From contig NZ_SCMX01000016.1 in NCBI RefSeq assembly GCF_005503625.1, positions 1 through 64,000 on the forward strand: 64,000 bases of DNA. Direction: 5' to 3'. This DNA comes from Cupriavidus sp. 2SB. GTDB taxonomy: Bacteria > Pseudomonadota > Gammaproteobacteria > Burkholderiales > Burkholderiaceae. Both the position numbers and the translations under genes were made by a program. The notes beneath the pieces were generated by a model. The model made no database searches. It was not told the DNA's origin and saw nothing but the letters and a program-made list of their open reading frames with translations. The stretch's first letter is position 1. Each line of letters opens with the position of its first letter. Positions 9,164 through 17,381 of the stretch are shown piece by piece.

Positions 9164-9480
9164 CCTTCAACAATCAGGGTGGGGCGGCTCGGGGGCACCC
9201 CGGAGCGCCAGGCGATGCAAAACACTACGCCTGCGACGCGGGAATGACAAGGTCGTGAGAATACGCCCTTTCCCGCACCGCTGCACGCGGGGCGGTCCTT
9301 CCGGAGGCGAAAGCGCCACACGCCGAATCAAGGAAACAGCAACCCGCCACGCGAACAATTCATCCGCTGAGCGGAGGCGACTCCCGCGAACGGATTTACA
9401 CCGCGCCACAAAAAAATTGAATTCCGATCGAGATGGGAGCGGGGGAGCATGGCGTGTCTTCCTCTACCCATGACTCCCAG

Positions 9481-10962
9481 ATGGCCTCCCTGACTTCCCG
9501 AACCATCCTCGCTACCACGGCGCTCCTGTTGACCCTTTCCGTCCCGGCGTGGTCCGCACCGGCCGCCGGTGACACCGCCTCCAAACTGCCGCCCGGCCCG
9601 GTAGCCGGCACGCAGTTGCCGCAGAGCTACGTACGTAACCTGGCCAAGATGGCGTACATCTGGGGCTGGCCGATGGTCAACATCCACAACCGGCACATGG
9701 TGTTTTCCAAGGTGCCGGAGAACGGGCTGGGCGATGGCGTGCTGCCCGTGGCACCGCTGAACCGGCTCACCATGCTGACCGACTACATCCAGCCGGAAGA
9801 GCGCGCCGTAGCCACGCCGAACCAGGACGTGGTCTACGGTTTCGGCATCCTCTCCCTTGCAAAGGAGCCGGTGGTCTTCCAGGTGCCTGACTTCGGCAAC
9901 AGATTCTGGGTCTACCAACTGGGCGACCAGCGTACCGACACCCTGGGCGGCGCAGGCCGGATGTACGGCACCAAACCCGGCTTCTATATGGTGGTGGGGC
10001 CTAACTGGAAGGGCGCGACGCCCAAGGGCATCAAGGGCGTGTACCGCTCGCCGACCAACATCGCGTACATCATCCCGCGCGCATTCCTCGACGATACCGC
10101 CGCGGATCGCAAGGCCGTGCAGCCCGTGGTCAGTCAGATCGTGGCCTATCCGCTCAGCGAGTACGACGGCAAGATGAAGACCAAGGACTGGTCGAAGATC
10201 CCGAAATTGTCCGATCCGGCAGGCGGCAAGCAGGGCAGCGGTGCCGAGACCCAGTGGGTCAAGCCCGAGGCGTTCTTCAAGGAACTGCCGGCCATCATGA
10301 AGGAGGTGCCGCCGCAGCGCGGCGAGGAAGCGCTGTACGCATGGTTCCAGTCGCTGCTCGACGCCGCTGCCAAGGACCCGGCCGTGGCCGATACGCTGGC
10401 GCAGGCCGCCGTCGAGGCCGACAAGGAAATGATGACCGAGATGCACCAGTATTCCCGCGCTGGGGTCCCGGTCGGAAACGGCTGGGTGGCGCCGATGAAC
10501 GGGGCGGAGTTCGGCACGGATTACTACAGCCGCGCGGCGGCGGCCAAGGCCAACATCTTCGTCAATCCGCGCAGGGAGTCAGCCTATTTCGGACAGGAGT
10601 ACGACGCCGGCAAAGCGCGGCTGAACGGCGCGAACGCCTATACGATCACCTTCCCGAAAGGTGGCTTGCCACCCGTGAATGGGTTTTGGTCGCTGACGCT
10701 CTACGACGCTGCCCACTTCTTTGCGCCGAACGAGATCAAGCGCTACTCGCTTGGCACCAAGAACAAGGACCTCGTCTACAACCAGGATGGCTCGCTGACG
10801 CTGTACGTCCAGAACAAGCGGCCGGCGGCGGACAAGGTGGCGAACTGGCTGCCGGCGCCTGCGGGCGACTTCGAGCTGTTCATCCGGGCCTACTGGCCCA
10901 AGGCTGAGATCCTGCAGAACACGTGGTCGCCGCCGCCGGTACAGAAGGTCGGCGCAAACTGA
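9481..10962 (+). CDS. Exported DUF1254/DUF1214 protein
   Basis: A 493-aa secreted protein from the ATG at 9481, where a signal peptide begins (TILATTALLLTLSVPAWSA); an in-frame ATG at 9433 would add 16 residues before it, and neither start has a strong ribosome binding site. The N-terminal half fits DUF1254 (YIWGWPMVNIHNRH, then TPNQDVVYGFGIL) and the C-terminal half DUF1214 (PPVNGFWSLTLYDAAHFF, then LPAPAGDFELFIRAYWPK). These paired domains are common in proteobacterial periplasmic proteins of unknown function. It stands alone with a terminator at 10986-11022. Confidence 0.85.
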   Translation: MASLTSRTILATTALLLTLSVPAWSAPAAGDTASKLPPGPVAGTQLPQSYVRNLAKMAYIWGWPMVNIHNRHMVFSKVPENGLGDGVLPVAPLNRLTMLTDYIQPEERAVATPNQDVVYGFGILSLAKEPVVFQVPDFGNRFWVYQLGDQRTDTLGGAGRMYGTKPGFYMVVGPNWKGATPKGIKGVYRSPTNIAYIIPRAFLDDTAADRKAVQPVVSQIVAYPLSEYDGKMKTKDWSKIPKLSDPAGGKQGSGAETQWVKPEAFFKELPAIMKEVPPQRGEEALYAWFQSLLDAAAKDPAVADTLAQAAVEADKEMMTEMHQYSRAGVPVGNGWVAPMNGAEFGTDYYSRAAAAKANIFVNPRRESAYFGQEYDAGKARLNGANAYTITFPKGGLPPVNGFWSLTLYDAAHFFAPNEIKRYSLGTKNKDLVYNQDGSLTLYVQNKRPAADKVANWLPAPAGDFELFIRAYWPKAEILQNTWSPPPVQKVGAN

Positions 10963-10985
10963 GTCTGTGAGCCGGTGACTTTCGG

Positions 10986-11022
10986 GGGGCAGGCCGTCGA
11001 GGACGACGCTCTGCCCCTTTTT
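10986..11022 (+). terminator. Rho-independent terminator after DUF1254 gene
   Basis: GGGGCAG (10986-10992) pairs with CTGCCCC (11011-11017), and an inner GTCG/CGAC pair sits within the loop. A run of five T follows immediately (11018-11022). It lies 24 bases after the stop codon. Confidence 0.8.
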
Positions 11023-11074
11023 CATTCGTTGAACCCTCAACCCGGCGCCATGACGTTCTCGTTACAATCGCGCC

Positions 11075-11674
11075 ATGGCCACTCAAGCAGAACGTAGCGC
11101 ATCCACCCGGCAGACATTGATCGATGCCGCCACCACATTGCTGATCGAGCAAGGCTATGCCGCGTTCGGTGAGGCGCGTGTCTGCGAGATCGCCGGGATC
11201 AGCCGGGGCTCGTTGCGACACCAGTTTCCGGACGGCCGCTATGACCTGTTGCCTGCGATGGTGGCATCGCTGATCGACACCGAAGCCGGCAAGCTCAACG
11301 CGCTGGGGCCGATGCCGGCCCGTGTGCGGATGCACCTGATGCTCCATACGCTGGTCCATCGTCGCCATCGACATACCTCGCTGGCCATCCTGGAAGTCTG
11401 GATGGCCGCACGGGGCGACGAGCGACTGGCCGACTCCGTGGGTCCGTTGCTCGCCGCCGTGCCCGAGCGACTCTTTGGGCAGGACCCGAAAGGCGTGCCG
11501 GAGCCGGAACTGCTCGCCCTGCGGCTCGTCCTCCACGGTGCCACGCTCCACAGCTTTGCCGCGGACTACGATCCCAACAGACTCGCCGACGCCGTGCAGT
11601 GGCTGATCGACCAGCTTGAAACGCCCCCCGAGCTACCCGCGGTGATGGCCCGCATCGCCGCCATGCAGCGGTAA
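11075..11674 (+). CDS. TetR/AcrR family transcriptional regulator
   Basis: A 199-aa one-component repressor. Residues about 8-55 form the TetR helix-turn-helix, with TRQTLIDAATTLLIEQGYAA followed by VCEIAGISRGSLRHQFPDG. The C-terminal ligand domain is not recognisable to a subfamily. A TACAAT element at 11063-11068 sits so close to the ATG that the transcript may start at or next to the start codon. No obvious target operon adjoins it; the DUF1254 gene upstream is the nearest candidate. Confidence 0.88.
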   Translation: MATQAERSASTRQTLIDAATTLLIEQGYAAFGEARVCEIAGISRGSLRHQFPDGRYDLLPAMVASLIDTEAGKLNALGPMPARVRMHLMLHTLVHRRHRHTSLAILEVWMAARGDERLADSVGPLLAAVPERLFGQDPKGVPEPELLALRLVLHGATLHSFAADYDPNRLADAVQWLIDQLETPPELPAVMARIAAMQR

Positions 11675-11708
11675 CCTTTTCTCCCCACCCCGCTTAACAC
11701 TAAAGTTC

Positions 11709-11736
11709 TTGCTTAACCATCGAGCGTTTCTATACT
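11709..11736 (+). promoter_or_regulatory. Candidate sigma70 promoter for the ArsR-SRPBCC pair
   Basis: TTGCTT (11709-11714), a 16-base spacer and TATACT (11731-11736). Transcription would begin about 11742-11744, at the ATG of the regulator gene, giving a leaderless or near-leaderless mRNA. The sequence TGCTTAACCAT occurs both in the -35 region and across the start codon (11744 onward), so it may be a repeated operator half. Confidence 0.5.
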
Positions 11737-11743
11737 AAAGAGC

Positions 11744-12109
11744 ATGCTTAACCATTCCGATTCCACCGATCCTCTTGACGCCACATTCAAGGCGTTGGCC
11801 GACAGCTCGCGCCGCACGATGCTGATGCAGTTGACGCGCGGCCCGCAATCCGTGGCGGAACTGGCGCGGCCGCTGGCGATGTCGCTGCCCGCAGTGATGC
11901 AGCACCTCGGCGTGCTGGAGCAGGCCGGGTTGGTGACAACCGAGAAGGTAGGGCGCGTGCGCACCTGCCGCATCGCGCCGGAGGCATTTGGCGAAGCCCA
12001 GCAATGGCTAAGCGCCCGCCGCGCAGAATGGGAAGCCCGCTTCGATCGCCTCGGCGATTACCTCGAAACGATGAAAAAGGAGACAGCCCCCGATGGCCAC
12101 CGCAAATGA
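11744..12109 (+). CDS. ArsR-family winged-helix regulator
   Basis: A 121-aa regulator of the ArsR/SmtB fold: FKALADSSRRTMLMQL, then VAELARPLAMSLPAVMQHLG as the recognition helix, then a wing region ending KVGRVRTCRI. It has no cysteine metal-binding pair, so it is not a metal sensor of the ArsR or CzrA type. It overlaps the next gene by 17 bases. An ArsR-like regulator followed by an AHSA1/SRPBCC protein is a frequent pair in proteobacteria and is presumed to be self-regulated. Confidence 0.9.
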   Translation: MLNHSDSTDPLDATFKALADSSRRTMLMQLTRGPQSVAELARPLAMSLPAVMQHLGVLEQAGLVTTEKVGRVRTCRIAPEAFGEAQQWLSARRAEWEARFDRLGDYLETMKKETAPDGHRK

Positions 12110-12578
12110 ATCGACTCCCCGGCAGTCGCTCGACGTATCCCGTACGTTCAACGCGCCGCCCGAACTCGTGTTCAAGGCATGGAGCGCTGCCGAGCACCTG
12201 AGCCACTGGTTCTCCCCGCACGGCTTCACCATCCCCGAATGCGAAGTGGAGTTCCGCCCAGGCGGCAAGTTCGAGCTACGCATGAAGTCCGACGATGGCA
12301 CGTATGACCAATGGCTGCGTGGCCACTATGTCGAAATCGTGCCGCACTCCCGGCTCGTGCTCGACGTCGCCGTCATCACGCTCGAAGGCAAACCACTGTT
12401 CAGCGCACTGACGACGGTAGGCATCCAGCCCGTTGCGGGCGGGACCGAGATGACGGTGAACCAGCGCTACACCGCGCTCGATCCGTCGATGGGCGATTTC
12501 ACGCGCGGCGCGGAAGAAGGCTGGGCGCAAACGCTGGATCGGCTGGGGAAGGAGTTGGAGAGGATGGGGGCAGCCTGA
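12093..12578 (+). CDS. SRPBCC/AHSA1-family protein
   Basis: A 161-aa START-like protein: the opening strand SRTFNAPPELVFKAWSAAEHLSHWF and the closing EEGWAQTLDRLGKELE are typical of the Activator of Hsp90 ATPase homologue 1-like family. The helix-grip fold encloses a hydrophobic pocket that binds a small lipophilic ligand. It overlaps the ArsR-like gene and is translated from within its end, so the two should be co-expressed. The ligand and role are unknown. Confidence 0.88.
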   Translation: MATANESTPRQSLDVSRTFNAPPELVFKAWSAAEHLSHWFSPHGFTIPECEVEFRPGGKFELRMKSDDGTYDQWLRGHYVEIVPHSRLVLDVAVITLEGKPLFSALTTVGIQPVAGGTEMTVNQRYTALDPSMGDFTRGAEEGWAQTLDRLGKELERMGAA

Positions 12579-12596
12579 ATTTCCCAAGCAAAAAAA

Positions 12597-12618
12597 CCGC
12601 GTCCGTTGCCGGACGCGG
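12597..12618 (-). terminator. Terminator hairpin for the YTDGA-repeat gene
   Basis: CCGCGTCCG and CGGACGCGG form a 9-bp stem with a TTGC loop. Six A residues precede it on the plus strand (12591-12596), so on the minus strand it is followed by a U-tract. It therefore ends the minus-strand transcript of the gene at 12680-12985; it may also stop the convergent SRPBCC transcript. Confidence 0.75.
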
Positions 12619-12679
12619 CATCAAGTCTCAATGTCTCTGAAAAACGAAGCTGGGCTCTGTTGAGAACCCGGTATTGCGG

Positions 12680-12985
12680 TCAGGCCGGTTGGGCTGACAC
12701 ACCCCGCAGGTCCATCCCGGCCAGGTCGGCCGGGCGGGCCAGGCGGGCGCCATCCGTGTACGGATCGGGTTTGCGGGTGCCGTAGGCGCCGTCGGTGTAG
12801 ACATCGCGTTCGCGGATGCCGTGGGCACCTTCGGTGTAGACGTCGCGCTGGCCGTTGTGCTGGGTGTGGTTGTAGCGGTCGCGCGGGATACCGTCTTGTT
12901 CAGGAGCGGCGCCGGTACTGGCGACGGCCACGGTGCAGACGCTCAGCAGCAGGGTGGCGAGCAGGGTCTTGGTCTTGTGTTGCAT
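12680..12985 (-). CDS. Small exported protein with YTDGA repeats
   Basis: A 101-aa protein with a signal peptide (KTLLATLLLSVCTVAVAS). The mature part is built on a repeat of about 13 residues, DVYTEGAHGIRER, DVYTDGAYGTRKP and DPYTDGARLARP, ending DLRGVSAQP. Small proteins of this repeat type are common in Burkholderiales and have no assigned function. The ATG at 12985 is chosen because the signal peptide begins there; the in-frame extension to 13117 is not protein-like. A LysR-box-like sequence (13115-13134) lies about 130 bases upstream. Confidence 0.7.
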   Translation of the reverse strand: MQHKTKTLLATLLLSVCTVAVASTGAAPEQDGIPRDRYNHTQHNGQRDVYTEGAHGIRERDVYTDGAYGTRKPDPYTDGARLARPADLAGMDLRGVSAQPA

Positions 12986-13114
12986 GGAAGTCTTCACGGT
13001 TTGGTTGGGCGGCGCATCGGCAGGGATGGGGGGGATGCGCCGCCCAGGGAACGCCTTGTGGGCGATGCCGCATCGGAGTGGTACGGCACGGACTGCAGTG
13101 TAGTCACCCCAAAT

Positions 13115-13134
13115 CATTCCCGTGATGATTTAAA
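13115..13134. repeat. Direct repeat, copy 1, flanking the FUSC gene
   Basis: This 20-base sequence, ending GATGATTTAAA, matches 15090-15109 at 18 of 20 positions. Copy 1 lies at the 3' end of the FUSC gene and upstream of the YTDGA-repeat gene; copy 2 is at the other end of the FUSC gene beside the LysR promoter. It may be a shared regulator site. Confidence 0.5.
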
Positions 13135-15088
13135 CGTCCTCCATCGAGTCGATTTTTTCATGTGCATGCATCGTGATGCCAAGCACCACGAGCGCGCTGT
13201 GAACGTCGGCGGCCAGGTGGCGATCGTGTACGTTCGCCAGCGCCGTCAGCGCGGTGTGAATCGACGCCTGCAGGTCAGGTGAGACCGGCACATCCTCACT
13301 GCTGCCCGCTTTCACGCGCGCCCGGAAATGCCTGGCGACGATGCTGAGCACGCGCCGCACGGGCTTACGTACGACGCCGGGCAGACCGGGCAGGGCGCGT
13401 TGCAATGCGAGCGTGCAAAAGCCGATCTGCAACTCCGTGAATCCATCGGAGGCGAGCTTGTCGCCGCTGGCGCCGAGGCGCGGCATCAGTTGCGCGAGCC
13501 GGTCCTGCATGCGGGCGCCGGCTCGCGTGTACTCATCGGCCACGCGCCATGTGGCGGCACGAGCCAGGTCTCGCCAGCTTGCGTGGATCAGGCGTCGCGC
13601 GGCCACGTGTGCGCCAAAGGGCCGCACTAGCATCGCCCACATCGGCGCGAACAGCATGGCGGCGGCGTTGGCCAGGCTCGTGTTGAACAGCCCGACGAGA
13701 TTGGCATCGTAGACGCTCTGCACGTTTGCGAATGAGGCGGTGTTGACCGACAGCAGCATCGCAATCAACTGGAACCCGGGCCGTGGAATCAGCATGCCGA
13801 TGGCGAGGTACGGTGCGGCCAGCATGCCGGCCAGCATCTCGAAGCTCTGGGCGAGCGGCACCACCAGGAACAGGTAGAACGACGAGATCAGCAGACAGAT
13901 CGCGCTCCATCGGATAAACGGCTTGACCATGGCGCGCGGCTCGTCGATCGAGGCGAAAAAACAGCAGGCGATGGCCGACACGGCCACAGGACCGCCGCCA
14001 TCCTCCCACCCGGAAAAAATCCACAACAGCCCCGCGCAGAACACCGCGAGCCCCGCCGAGACCGATCCGAATAACAGCATTGCGTGGTCGTGGTGGAGCG
14101 CTGTGGCGTCCTCGGGGGTATCCGTCCGGAGCGATGTGGGACGCGGCGCCGTCCGATCGCCAATGGCCGATTGCAGCGCGACGCAGCGTCGCATCAGCGT
14201 GTCGTAGGTGGAATGCAGATGGCGTGCCGCTTCGGCCAGGACGGGCTGGGTATAGGCGTGGCGTCCCTTGGCCCGCATCGCGTGCAGCACGCTTTCCAGT
14301 GCCGAGAGCACAGGCATCAGGCCCGACATCCGCGCACGCAGTGCCCGCGCATGATCGTGGGTCTGCCGGCTCTCGGTATCGAACGATAGCTGCACGATCA
14401 ACTGGTCTAGCGCCAGCATGTCCGCTGCCAGCCGGTGCCGGCTTACATCGGCATGCTGGTTGGCCAACGCGATATCGCTGGCCCACGCCGCTGCGTCGTC
14501 GAGCCAGAGCCGTGCGCGGGCACGCAGCGCGGGCGCCACCCGGGCCGGGAAGACGATGCCGTGGACGAGCGCGGCGCAGACGATGCCAATCACGATTTCC
14601 TCGATCCGCGACACGGCGATGTCGAAGATCTCGCCCGGATGCATCACGGCGGGTAGCGCAACGATCGGCAAGGTGTAGGCCGCCAACAGGAACACATAGC
14701 TGCGCGGCGAGCGCTGCAGCAGTGACAGATAGACCAGCACCGCGATCCACAACCCAATGGCGGCGGTGAGGACGATCGGCATCCCGACGAGTCCGGGCAC
14801 CGTCACCACGGCCGCCGTAGCACCCAGCAGCGTGCCAGCCACGCGATAGGCGGCCTTGGAGCGTGTGGCGCCCGTGAGCGGATTCGAGACGAAATAGACG
14901 GTGGCCATGGCCCAGTACGGGCGGGGCAGGCCGAACCACAAGGCGATATAGAGTGCGAGCATCGCGGCCGCGAATGCCTTCAGCGAAAACAGCCACTGTC
15001 GGGCATGCGGCCTGCTAGCCATGTTGGTGTTCGCCGGCGTATCCGGCGATGGTGGGGGCGAGGGATCGCCAGTGTAATGGCCCAGCAA
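13130..15088 (-). CDS. FUSC-family inner-membrane transporter (AaeB-like)
   Basis: A 652-aa protein with two sets of hydrophobic helices (about residues 28-185 and 335-490), each followed by a soluble region. The motif PYWAMATVYFVSNPLTGATRSKAAYRVAGT is typical of the fusaric acid resistance / aromatic acid exporter family. AaeB exports hydroxybenzoate-type acids together with a membrane fusion protein AaeA and a LysR regulator AaeR. Here a LysR gene is divergent, but no AaeA-like gene adjoins it. The start is 15088 or, perhaps more likely, the ATG at 15022 (MASRPHARQW). Confidence 0.85.
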   Translation of the reverse strand: MLGHYTGDPSPPPSPDTPANTNMASRPHARQWLFSLKAFAAAMLALYIALWFGLPRPYWAMATVYFVSNPLTGATRSKAAYRVAGTLLGATAAVVTVPGLVGMPIVLTAAIGLWIAVLVYLSLLQRSPRSYVFLLAAYTLPIVALPAVMHPGEIFDIAVSRIEEIVIGIVCAALVHGIVFPARVAPALRARARLWLDDAAAWASDIALANQHADVSRHRLAADMLALDQLIVQLSFDTESRQTHDHARALRARMSGLMPVLSALESVLHAMRAKGRHAYTQPVLAEAARHLHSTYDTLMRRCVALQSAIGDRTAPRPTSLRTDTPEDATALHHDHAMLLFGSVSAGLAVFCAGLLWIFSGWEDGGGPVAVSAIACCFFASIDEPRAMVKPFIRWSAICLLISSFYLFLVVPLAQSFEMLAGMLAAPYLAIGMLIPRPGFQLIAMLLSVNTASFANVQSVYDANLVGLFNTSLANAAAMLFAPMWAMLVRPFGAHVAARRLIHASWRDLARAATWRVADEYTRAGARMQDRLAQLMPRLGASGDKLASDGFTELQIGFCTLALQRALPGLPGVVRKPVRRVLSIVARHFRARVKAGSSEDVPVSPDLQASIHTALTALANVHDRHLAADVHSALVVLGITMHAHEKIDSMEDV

Positions 15089-15089
15089 A

Positions 15090-15109
15090 CATTCTCGTCA
15101 TGATTTAAA
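15090..15109. repeat. Direct repeat, copy 2, at the FUSC/LysR divergent promoter
   Basis: This sequence, ending CATGATTTAAA, matches 13115-13134 at 18 of 20 positions. It overlaps the left arm of the inverted repeat at 15107-15133. Confidence 0.5.
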
Positions 15110-15133
15110 ATTCCGCGCCTCAGTCGGAATTTT
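15107..15133. promoter_or_regulatory. LysR-type operator (perfect inverted repeat)
   Basis: AAAATTCC-N11-GGAATTTT is a perfect 8+8 inverted repeat with an 11-base spacer, the geometry of the T-N11-A box bound by LysR regulators. It sits between the divergent FUSC and LysR genes and ends 15 bases before the LysR ATG, fitting autoregulation with activation of the FUSC gene. Confidence 0.7.
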
Positions 15134-15148
15134 CATGGAGATTTTGCG

Positions 15149-16039
15149 ATGCCGATCGACATCCGGGCTTTGCGCTACTTCGTCGAGACTGCGCGCCTCA
15201 AGAGCTTCACCCAGGCGGCATCGTCGCTCTATGTGACGCAATCGACCATCAGCAAGATGGTTCGCCAACTGGAGGATGAGGTCGGCCAGCCGCTGCTGAT
15301 TCGCGAAGGCAAGTCGGTGCGGCTCACCGATGTGGGCAAGGTGGTCTACGACCGGGGCCAGGAGGCGCTGGGCGTTGTGCACCGGCTGACGCTGGAAGTG
15401 GCCGATCTGTCATCGCTCGGACGGGGGCAACTGACGGTTGGCATTCCACCGATGGTCAACCTGTTCTTCTCGCCAGCGGTAAGCGCTTTCCGAAAGCGGT
15501 ATCCCAATCTGCAACTGACGCTGTCCGAGCACGGCGGTCAGGTGGTGGAGCAGCAGGTGGCCAGCGGCGAACTGGAGGTGGGCGCGACGGTGCTGCCGGG
15601 CGATACCGGGCTGGCGCTGGAGACGCGCCAATTCGCCAAGTATCCGATCTGGGTTGTCGGTCCGCCCCGCGCGGGATGGGCCAGCGGCCGTACGGTCACG
15701 CTGGAGGCCCTGCGCGATGAACCGCTGGTGATGCTGACCGAGGAATTCTCGCTGACGCGCAAGCTGCGGCAAGCCTTTCTGGAGGCACGTATCGAGCCGC
15801 AAGTGGTGGCGCAAAGCGGCCACTGGGATTTTCTGGCGTCGATGGCAGCGGCGGGGCTGGGGACGACGTTTCTGCCGGAGCCGTTGTTGTCGCGGCTGGA
15901 GACGCGCGACAAGCTGTCAGTAGCACGGCTGGCGGAGCCAACGATGGACTGGGCGCTGGCCCATATCTGGTCGCCGGGAAGGTATCTGTCACACGCGGCG
16001 AGGGCGTGGCTGGAGGTTTGCGAGGAGGTGATGGGGTAG
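15149..16039 (+). CDS. LysR-family transcriptional regulator
   Basis: A 296-aa regulator with the standard N-terminal winged helix (IRALRYFVETARLKSFTQAA, then STISKMVRQLEDEVGQPLL) and a periplasmic-binding-protein-like effector domain from about residue 90. Divergent transcription from the FUSC exporter gene, with a 60-base shared promoter and a T-N11-A palindrome, marks it as that gene's likely regulator. By analogy with AaeR, an aromatic carboxylic acid may be the inducer; this is inference. Confidence 0.92.
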   Translation: MPIDIRALRYFVETARLKSFTQAASSLYVTQSTISKMVRQLEDEVGQPLLIREGKSVRLTDVGKVVYDRGQEALGVVHRLTLEVADLSSLGRGQLTVGIPPMVNLFFSPAVSAFRKRYPNLQLTLSEHGGQVVEQQVASGELEVGATVLPGDTGLALETRQFAKYPIWVVGPPRAGWASGRTVTLEALRDEPLVMLTEEFSLTRKLRQAFLEARIEPQVVAQSGHWDFLASMAAAGLGTTFLPEPLLSRLETRDKLSVARLAEPTMDWALAHIWSPGRYLSHAARAWLEVCEEVMG

Positions 16040-16061
16040 GCAATACCGCATTGTTTTTTCT

Positions 16062-16184
16062 CCCCTCTCCCATGAAATGGGAGAGGGGTTGGGGGAGAGG
16101 GCGGGAGGCTCTGCTTGCCGACCATTGGCAATTTGCACCGCTGGCCCTCTCCCCCGGCCCCTCTCCCGCCTTGCGGGAGAGGGG
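16062..16184. repeat. REP-like paired hairpin element
   Basis: Two hairpins: 12-bp arms 16062-16073/16077-16088, and 12-bp arms 16058+100 to 16169 (16158-16169) with 16173-16184. Between them GGGGGAGAGGGC (16091-16102) pairs with GCCCTCTCCCCC (16144-16155), making a cloverleaf. The internal segment resembles that at 22835-22973. It lies between the convergent LysR and ABC permease genes. Confidence 0.75.
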
Positions 16185-16211
16185 AGCAACACCAGGCGGG
16201 AGACGCGCAGG

Positions 16212-17378
16212 CTACCGCGCCCGCAACGCATCCACAATATTCAACCTCGATGCCCTCAGCGCCGGTAAAAACCCGCCAATCAGTCCCATCGCCATCGAAA
16301 ACAGCAGGGTTTTCATGATGATCCCCGGCGTCAGCAGAAAGCGGAACGACAGATCCGCGAACGTCTGGAAGTTCGTCGTGGAGAAAGACGCAAACTGCAT
16401 CAGTGCCGCACACAGCAGGCCCGCAATGCCGCCCACCAGCCCCAACAACACCGCTTCGATCAGGAAGGCCATCAGCACGTTGTTGCGCTGGAAGCCCAGC
16501 GCGCGCAGCGTGCCGATCTCGCCAACGCGGTTGGCGACCGATGCATACATCGTGATCATCGCGCCGATCATTGCGGCCACAGAGAAGATCGTGGTCAGTG
16601 TCAGGCCCAGGATGTTGATGAATGCAGACAGCGCTTTCGACTGGTCGCTGTAGAACTGCTGCTCGCGCTTGGCCTCGTTCGCCAGGCGGGGGTCCACGTC
16701 GATATCGGCGCGGAACTTGTCGAAACCGTCTGCGTTCGACAGCCGCATCACCATCGACGAATAACTCGTGCGACGGAAGGACTGCATCAACTGGTCGATG
16801 TCGCCCCAGATCTCGGAATCGAAGCCGCTGCCGCCTGCATCGAAGTGGCCCACCACGGTCCAGTCGCGCTGTGCGAAACGTATGTGGTCGCCAATCCGCA
16901 CGTTGCCGTAGCCCTTGGCGATGCTGCTGCCGACGATGATTTCCGCCGAGCCTGGCTTGAATACGCGCCCCTCGGTCAGCCGGATTTGCGGCCGCATCGT
17001 TACACCGAGCGGCGACACGCCCCGAATGATCACGTTCGACGGGGTCGTATAGCCGGTCTTGGTCAGCGAGATCAGCACCACGGCTTCGCGCGAAGCCATC
17101 GGGCGGCCTTCCGTCGTCAGCGCCACGGCGGGATGCATTTCCAGCGCCGCCGCCTGATCGCGGGAAATCGCGCTCTGGATCTCGGTCTCGGCGCCTTTGC
17201 GGATGACCACCACGTTATCGCGCTCGCCCGTGGTCACCAGCGTCTGCTTGAGTCCGGCGTCGAGCATTAGCATCGTGGCAAACACAAAGACCACGAGCGC
17301 CAGTCCGCCGGCCGTCAGCGCCGTAGTCAGGCGGCGGGCCCAGACGTTGCGGGCAATGTAGTGAAGCGGAATCGCCAT
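16212..17378 (-). CDS. ABC transporter permease, FtsX/MacB type (second permease)
   Basis: A 388-aa protein: one helix near the N-terminus (about residues 17-42), a large periplasmic domain, then three helices at the C-terminus (FtsX-like), including GEIGTLRALGFQRNNVLMAF, the coupling-helix region. It ends the four-gene operon, three bases after the other permease. The two permeases differ clearly in sequence, so the exporter is a heterodimer. The N-terminal residues RNVWARRLTTALTAGGLAL match the usual MacB-permease opening. Confidence 0.88.
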   Translation of the reverse strand: MAIPLHYIARNVWARRLTTALTAGGLALVVFVFATMLMLDAGLKQTLVTTGERDNVVVIRKGAETEIQSAISRDQAAALEMHPAVALTTEGRPMASREAVVLISLTKTGYTTPSNVIIRGVSPLGVTMRPQIRLTEGRVFKPGSAEIIVGSSIAKGYGNVRIGDHIRFAQRDWTVVGHFDAGGSGFDSEIWGDIDQLMQSFRRTSYSSMVMRLSNADGFDKFRADIDVDPRLANEAKREQQFYSDQSKALSAFINILGLTLTTIFSVAAMIGAMITMYASVANRVGEIGTLRALGFQRNNVLMAFLIEAVLLGLVGGIAGLLCAALMQFASFSTTNFQTFADLSFRFLLTPGIIMKTLLFSMAMGLIGGFLPALRASRLNIVDALRAR

Positions 17379-17381
17379 GAC

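Noticed and set aside
9164..9432. A riboswitch or small RNA in the 269-base divergent gap before the DUF1254 gene.
   Set aside because: I could find no conserved riboswitch core or convincing terminator/anti-terminator pair; only GC-rich local pairing.
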